Shown one piece after another: positions 57,134 through 64,000 of a stretch of 64,000 nt of DNA. The stretch is taken from positions 37,204,159-37,268,158 of the forward strand of contig CM049313.1 of NCBI GenBank assembly GCA_026874595.1, given 5' to 3'. Source of the stretch: Sipunculus nudus. Lineage: Eukaryota > Annelida > Sipuncula > Golfingiida > Sipunculidae. Each line of letters opens with the position of its first letter. Within the stretch, counting starts at the first letter, position 1. The notes under the pieces were generated by a model that was not told where the DNA came from, searched no databases, and saw only the letters and a list, made by a program, of their open reading frames with translations. The position numbers and the translations under genes were made by a program.

Positions 57134-58113
57134 TAATCATTGATGCATGTATGGCTCTCTGAACACCTGCACACGTAGAACAAATTCTAGGAGTATATAA
57201 AAACAGAACTGATAAACATGTAACCAACGAAAGAGAATCTCAGCACCAGGCATATTAATAATATTTACAAAGTAAGTGCAGGTATATAAATTAATAAACA
57301 AAAGTGCTATATTGCATATAAAAATGGTAAATATTGGGTCAACAAATGTTTTTACTCATTGTATAAACAGAAAGGTGCAAAAACAGCATCACATGTGTAC
57401 GAGGATTTATAAATAGGAAGCAATATATATGCAGTACAGCCTTTATATTACAAAATGATGTAACATTTGTAATTGCATTTACATATACTAGCTATTATAA
57501 TATAACAAGGGCTACAGGCATAATGCAAACCTGCGTAATCTTCCCTGGTTCCCTGATGATAAACTTGACTATTATTTGAAAAGTTATTATTTTTTAAGGT
57601 GTGACAAGTACATGTATAAAGCCAATTTTGAATCTTAGTACAAGTATAAATGCGCTCAGTCTGATGCATACTGATGGATGAGATATGGTATACCCCATTA
57701 CAAAGGCCTATAAACGAGTGAGGGGGTGTCAAAAACCCCATCCAACCCACATTATGAATGGAAATTGCAACCCTGTACAACAGAGTTGGGGGAGGGTCTC
57801 TGGAAAATTTCCAGCTATGTTTTCCAACAAAAGTTCAATACCAACTTTAGTACTGGTATCAGTGAACGACAGTGACAGAGGTGTTGTGTTCCCTGTAGCT
57901 CAAATGACTTACAGTCAGCTGAGCTAAAAAGGCAGTTTATTATTATGTAATGTTTAAACTTACATAATTCCTATTCTTAAGAAATAGTAAAGTTGCCATG
58001 ATGGTATCCAAATCTTCTTTGAATTTGCCACACTGATGGAAATGCTTGACCATTTTCTTAAAACATAAACAGTATTTGGCTGTGTCTTAGCAGCCTTAAT
58101 TTTAAGGCTCTCT

Positions 58114-58161
<48 letters not shown>

Positions 58162-58440
58162 AAGACTGGCTAAAATGTTAGCACTTTGGCCAGCATGGTA
58201 TGTTTTTTTTCTTCTAAAACATGTTAAGAAATTAAGGAAATTGTCTCAAAGCTGTTAATTATTTGTTTGGTCTGTGTTAACTCTCTGTTTAAGCATGTTA
58301 AAAATATTTAAAAAAAAATAAAGGGACTTTGATATCTTAATTTCTCTGGTTGACATGTAAGTGGGAAAACCTTATTCAAGGCCTCATTTAAAATCTAGTA
58401 AATAAATAATTCAAAACTGTTTTCAGTGGTGCCTTTACCA
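57134..58440. other. Noncoding host sequence
   Basis: No gene recognised. It includes a (CT)n tract at 58113-58158. Confidence 0.45.
58113..58158 (+). repeat. (CT)n microsatellite
   Basis: About 22 CT units. Confidence 0.95.
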
Positions 58441-58453
58441 ATATTTCACCTTT

Positions 58454-58459
<6 letters not shown>

Positions 58460-58513
<54 letters not shown>
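58460..58513. repeat. (TA)n microsatellite
   Basis: An uninterrupted TA run of about 26 units. Confidence 0.95.
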
Positions 58514-58514
<1 letters not shown>

Positions 58515-58578
58515 CATGTATATTTATACCATTCATGCATGATATATACCCAGACATGGCCAGGTGTGTGTTTGTGGG

Positions 58579-58603
58579 TCGGGGGGGGGGGGGGGGGGGG
58601 GGG
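58579..58603 (+). repeat. Poly-G tract
   Basis: A run of over 20 G residues. Poly-C tracts follow at 58705-58718 and 59069-59092. Confidence 0.9.
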
Positions 58604-59389
58604 TTTGCTTCCTTTTTCCTAATTGGCAATTCCCTGAAACTAAAAAAGACTTAATCATTAATGATAAACATTGGCATCAATGCAGGGAATGGGGGTTATA
58701 TATCCCCCCCCCCCCCCACTTTTTTAACAAGGGGGGATTGGTCAATGTAATAATCCCCAACACTGATACTGAGCAAGTAACAATTACTTTTATATATTGG
58801 ACATGTAATATATTAATACTTAGAAAACTTGACTTTGTTTCCATTTCTGAGTTAACTGAAATATAAGGTTATCTTTATAATAATCTAAACATGGTTTAGA
58901 GTTGATATTTAATGGAAACATAAAACCTGCACTTAATTAATATATAATATAAACATCACACAAATGTCACACATTATAAAATGTGTATATATAATATATA
59001 TACACATATATAGCCTACATAATATATATTTCCAACTCAATCACTCTTCTACCTCTGCCAGTGACAATCCCCCCCCCCCCCCCCCCCCCCCCAAACACTG
59101 AGGGAACACATGAACGAGACTAGCCTCGTACCACTATACCATTACCAACGTACACTATTACACAGTATTAAAATAACAACTAACACAGTATACAGATTTA
59201 TGGCTACATATTAAAGAAGAACATTTTACCAATAAAGATGCTGGGTAACTTCTGTGACTTTCAGCAGCCAGCGGACGGACAAAAATGGCTTCTCTTCCCG
59301 CCGTGGAGTCAAAAGATCCAGGATGTTGACGTCATGAGTGGCCCCGCTGATCACATGACGCGCGGTTAATTTCATCTGTACCGTCTGCT

Positions 59390-59532
59390 TTACACACGTG
59401 TCACACCATTTTCACAGACGCTCATCATTTGACGTTGCATTTGCGCGTTATTCAACGCACAAGAGCGTCTACATTGCAAAGCGGCGTAAATTTACAGTCT
59501 TATGCGCCGTTATTTTACGGCAATTTTTAACA

Positions 59533-59538
<6 letters not shown>
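59390..59538 (-). repeat. Second copy of the ACACTGTTAAAA repeat family
   Basis: It ends CGTTATTTTACGGCAATTTT then TAACAGTGTA, the complement of the repeat start at 51953, and like that copy directly abuts a TA microsatellite (59537-59571). The inner boundary is not defined. Confidence 0.5.
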
Positions 59539-59577
<39 letters not shown>

Positions 59578-61115
59578 AGTGTGTGTTTTTGTGTGAAAAT
59601 GAAGTTATAGGTTGTAATAATTTGTTATTATTTACACATGTCATTACATATGGTAGGCACGGCACAAGAAATGTATTAGGTTGACTAATCTCAGTCGAGT
59701 AAGTAGAAAAATACCGTCTGAAGACACTTTTACACGTTTTCGTTACCGTAACGGATGGTCCGGACCGTCCGTTAAAATAACGAAAAAATTGAGGCATTTA
59801 TGAACGAGAAGAATTTAAAGAAAGTTTCGAGTTACCCAAAAAATGTGTAATGATGGAGTAACGAGTTCGTTATGCATTCGTTCGGCTTATGAATGCTTCG
59901 AGTTCACTCCCCCCCCCCCCCCCCCCCCCCGAATTAACCTTTACACTTTGTTCTAAATCAGACTTTGTCTAATTGAAGGTTTTCTTAAAATTCTTTAACA
60001 TAGTCTACACTCAGTTCTGCTCTTATTTGAACTACACAAATTGTCTATAGGTAACTGAATGTCCCTCGTTCTCTCAGTCTGAACTCTAGTATCTGTCCGC
60101 AGTTCACAAATCATTTGATTAATTCCTTCTTTGAATGAGTCAAAGGATGAATTGATTAGTTTGACTTCAGCTTTAAGCAGTTCATTCTTTACTATTGGTA
60201 ATTTGCCTCACATCACAGGTTTTCCTGTTTTCTAGTTGTTCATATGATACCACATTAATTTTGTTACTAATAGCAGCCCTGGAGTCACAAAAATATAAGA
60301 ATTCTCACTGACCCATGTTGCAATATGTGACACTTGAAGCCGCACTAACACTTTTTAACCTCGTGTAACTGTAACAACTCAACACGCTTTTTTATGTTCT
60401 CACTGTGTTCACCATATATAAAATAAACCAAAACAAAACGGCCTCCCTGATGAACGATATTTCTATACCAGCGTCTGTGGCTGCACGAACAAGGGGGGAA
60501 GTAAAGGATTCTTTCGGCAACTGTAAAACGGTCTGATGAAACTTTCAAGCAAGAACGCATGACACTCAGTGTCATTTAAATTAGCCGTTGGGTCATTCAA
60601 GACAGCCAGAGACTGAAGGATTAAATTGCCAGTGGACATGTCACGCTCCATTGCCCAGGGGAAATTACTGGTGACCGAGGTCCTATCCAGTTGCATTGTG
60701 GAACAAAACACTGGTATTTGCCATGTGTCACATACAATTAATAATAAATTAGGTCATTTTTAAGCTTTTCCTATTAAACACCCGTATATTTAATCAATTA
60801 AGGATTCTTTAAAAATACCATAATTACGACGACATGTCTTGGTGGAACAGTAAGTTGAACGTGGTCACGATGGCAGTTCCTTTAAGTATATTTACTCACA
60901 AAATGTCTAAACAATATGGAGATGGGGTTGGGGGGGGGGGGGTCCAGGCAGCTGAAATCTTTAAAAAATGTTACGACTGAAATGGGGGGGGGGGGATCCG
61001 CTTCTGAGAATCATAATCTTTATGTAAAAATAATTACTGTTAGAACATGTGTTTCTTTATCAAATGAGGAAATTTAATTATAGATTCGAGATCTGATAAC
61101 AAATTATCTGTTACA

Positions 61116-61158
<43 letters not shown>

Positions 61159-61329
61159 ATTTTATAACCTTATATTTGACCATATTTAGGTAACGGAGGT
61201 TTAGAACTGTGATTTAAAATGGGACCAATTTCACCTCCGTGTCTCTTTGACCTGTGAACCACGTTTCAACAAGGATGCTTAAATTATTCTCCATACAAGT
61301 TAATGATTGTGATTTAATTATGTTTAAAT

Positions 61330-61418
<89 letters not shown>

Positions 61419-62357
61419 GATAAATTTGTTTTCGTGGGCTCACATGTAAATTTATTTTTATAGTTATTTACTTTATTCCAAATTGCCCTGCGCCTGCTCC
61501 TTTGATGACTTTTGTGATTCTGCTTCTCACATTGCTTTAATTATGTCAATTATTAATTAAAGCTTTCATGAACGGGATTGTAAAGCACTAAATGCTCACG
61601 CGCAAGTTCCAACCTTTCATACTGAAAATCAACCGCTTTTGGCATTTTTAATCGAGGGGAAAACACAAGGACATTCCAGAATATCCCCTATTATATGACG
61701 TCATGGTCGGATTCCCCCCACGCACGCGTCGTCCGTCGTCCGTGAATCGGTCTGGGATTTGTGCGGACGGTGAGACGGATGCGGGTGCGGAAGTGAATAG
61801 GTGTGGATGCCCTATGTATTTTTAACTGAGTCGAATTTGATGGATGACGGAAGCGGTGCGGAAGGAAAAAAATGGATTGGTGTAAACGGTTTACTACCAA
61901 TGAACCTTAATTGGTTTCAAACCTTCCATACCTTGGGGCCTGAAACCATGATGGGTAAACACGGCCATAACTCATTTTAAAGGTTATTGTTCCCAGTGGC
62001 GGATCTAGAGAGGGCACCCCCCCCCCCCCCCGTGAGCTCTAACATCTCTCATTTTTATCCATTTCTTTTTCCAGTTATTCGTAATTAAATTTTATTTTTA
62101 AATTTTTTTTTATTCCCTAGCAATTAAATTATTAATTTGCTCACAGGTTATAACATTTTTTTCATAAGGTGAGGAAATTAATTAACAGCCCTGTGGTTAA
62201 GATGTTGTTATAACGAGGAAGGGAGTCTCTCCGTTATTACACTCTGCTGGGTCATAACACCGAGAACTCTCCAGGTGAACGTGGCTTTAGATTTAATTCA
62301 TATACTTCACGAAAATGAGAAAAAAAACCAAATATTTATATTTTTCATAGGCTGAAA

Positions 62358-62407
<50 letters not shown>

Positions 62408-63999
62408 TCTCTGAATCGCGTAGCGTATGACACTGTGCTATACCTCTTTTTAAAGGGTAATTGTCTCCGCAGTGAACTCATCAATATGAGAATAAATAAT
62501 TTTTCAGATACACATCATTTTGAGTGATTTTTCATGGTTTCCCACTTGCGTGGAGGCTATTATGCACCGAGAACAGCCGAACTGCCTTCGGCAGTGACCA
62601 GTCTACCCGCTAACAAGGACACCACCTGACACAGAAACCTCAAGGGCAGGATTAAGCATGCACTATTGTGCACCTGAATAACCGCGTCGGTGGCGGATTC
62701 AAGCATGTTTGACCTGACATTTGATCCAAATTCTGACCCACGTGCATGGTCAGTAAATGTGAAAACATAGCACTCAATTCTAATGTCAGCAAGCAAAAAT
62801 GATTTATCTCACAATTCATTAAGGTAATCCTATTACTTAATGTCGCTGCACTATCACCTAGCGTTTACATCTCATATGATCACTTCTGGATCGAAACAGA
62901 TGTATCACGTAAACCCTCTATAAGAAATCACGTGTATAAGTTTTGTATTTATTTACAACACCGCGTCACTGATATTACACCGTTGAATAGATCTACTGGT
63001 TTATCAATAAACAAAATATGTTTCACGGAAGAATACCGTCTGTTGGTTATATTTGGAATGTATATTGTCGATGCATACTCTATGTTTGGTCTAGCCATGA
63101 CAACATGACATTCAGGCCTTCGGAAATAAACTGATAGGGCCTGGAGTCATGATGGCAGTCACAACAGAACGCCCATTCTAAGGGTCGGATCAAAATATTT
63201 ACTGTCTGGTATTATTTGGCATCACAGGCATATAAAGTCGTATTATATGTGCTTAATATCGAAGAAGAACTGTTGTTTCACAAAAATAATTACATTTATT
63301 ACCTCCTTTCATCACTGTGGCACCGATTCACGTGAAGCGATACTTCTCATTCAAAACTAAATGTGTCATGGCGCGGTCGTGTATGTAAACTTGGAAGTCG
63401 GAAGCCGGAAGCCGGAAACCAAGGAATTGTCTTATAAATAAAGCAGTTTAAAGCATGTACAAAATGCTAACGCTTCAAAACCGTTTTGTTTTTCCCCGAT
63501 AGAATAAGATCTTCATTATCATTCTGTGAAGAATAATAGTGATCCATTCTTTAATCTGAAAGTTATGGATGATTTTGTGCTCGGAAGCAATCTCGGAAGT
63601 CAGTCAGAAGTGCTGGGATGTGATCCAATGTGTATAACTCGGAAGTCACAGAGACGCACTGGTTAACTTGTGGTCAGTTAGAGCCACAGCCCAAATGCAG
63701 TTACATTATAATTATAGTTGCATGCATATATTAAAATTGTTTATGCATGATTCTGCTTTTAATTAGTGTATAATACAATATACATGATACATACGTAATT
63801 GAAAAACTATAAATTTTTTTATTTGTAAATTTAATATATATATATGTGTAGGTGTATTTTCACGTAATATATTTCGCCCCATCTAGAGCTATATTTTTGT
63901 TAAAGATATTTATAATTACATGGGGAATGTATGGAAAGGGATTAATTTTTAAAATATGCAATGTAAAGAGGACATTTTGAGGCACCTTAAACAAATGAT
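59539..63999. other. Noncoding host sequence with simple repeats
   Basis: TA runs at 59537-59571, 61119-61156 and 61338-61416, poly-C at 59909-59930 and 62019-62031, and a TATA/TG run at 62358-62406. Short ORFs are either microsatellite translations or lack protein-like features. No gene or RNA recognised. Confidence 0.45.
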
Positions 64000-64000
64000 T

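Noticed and set aside
57960-58160. ORF beginning with repeated Arg-Glu
   Set aside because: Translation of the CT/GA microsatellite.

Overview
The window is eukaryotic genomic DNA, most likely from a mollusc and probably a bivalve. Evidence: intron-bearing genes, long TA/GA microsatellites and poly-C runs, a dispersed repeat with the AGCTCAGCTGAC...GTCCGTCCGTCC signature I associate with bivalve genomes (recalled knowledge, not searched), and a host gene for an MBD2/3-type methyl-CpG-binding protein on the minus strand. Its exon 1 (37275-37384) and exon 2 (611-762) lie 36.5 kb apart. Nearly all of that intron is one mobile element.

The element runs from 2497 to 36008 (33,512 bp). It is a Polinton/Maverick (adintovirus-like) endogenous dsDNA virus with perfect 91-bp terminal inverted repeats (AG...CT ends), an intact 6-bp target-site duplication (TCCTCC), and long open genes with no obvious decay. 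Left block, mostly minus strand: a pair of overlapping ORFs (3049-4320 and 3210-4313), a small ORF, a 29-residue membrane peptide and a 517-aa acidic protein. Central plus-strand block (6782-26679): protein-primed-type family B DNA polymerase, packaging ATPase, an 820-aa protein, a 958-aa Lys/Ala/Pro-rich core-like protein, a structural protein, an acidic/Arg-rich overlapping pair, a DDE (D-D35-E) integrase with chromodomain, several small basic or membrane proteins, a 614-aa AT-hook protein and two double-jelly-roll major capsid proteins. Right block: a minus-strand RING-like 709-aa protein, a PC4-like ssDNA-binding protein, two paralogous penton/minor-capsid-like proteins, and a run of small, probably early, genes.

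The most interesting feature is a probable antigenic-variation-like cassette system. Major capsid gene 1 carries a GC-rich 168-bp segment (23771-23938) coding for an insertion in the capsid protein. Three silent homologues of 162, 159 and 168 bp lie in reverse orientation next to the right terminal repeat (35180-35735), separated by nearly identical 33-34 bp spacers. All four copies keep frame, share exact anchor blocks at both ends and in the middle, and differ between anchors. The expressed copy looks like a mosaic of silent cassettes A and C. This suggests switching of a surface loop by gene conversion.

Two promoter classes are visible. A long motif with core GTTTGCGTACGG-N2-CTTCCGGT precedes the polymerase-side, RING/PC4 and right-end genes (probably early). 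TATA boxes 20-40 bp before start codons precede structural genes (probably late). The DNA outside the element is ordinary host sequence: MBD intron and upstream region, a decayed non-LTR retrotransposon, a pogo/Tigger-like repeat, other repeats, microsatellites and a few weak exon-like segments.
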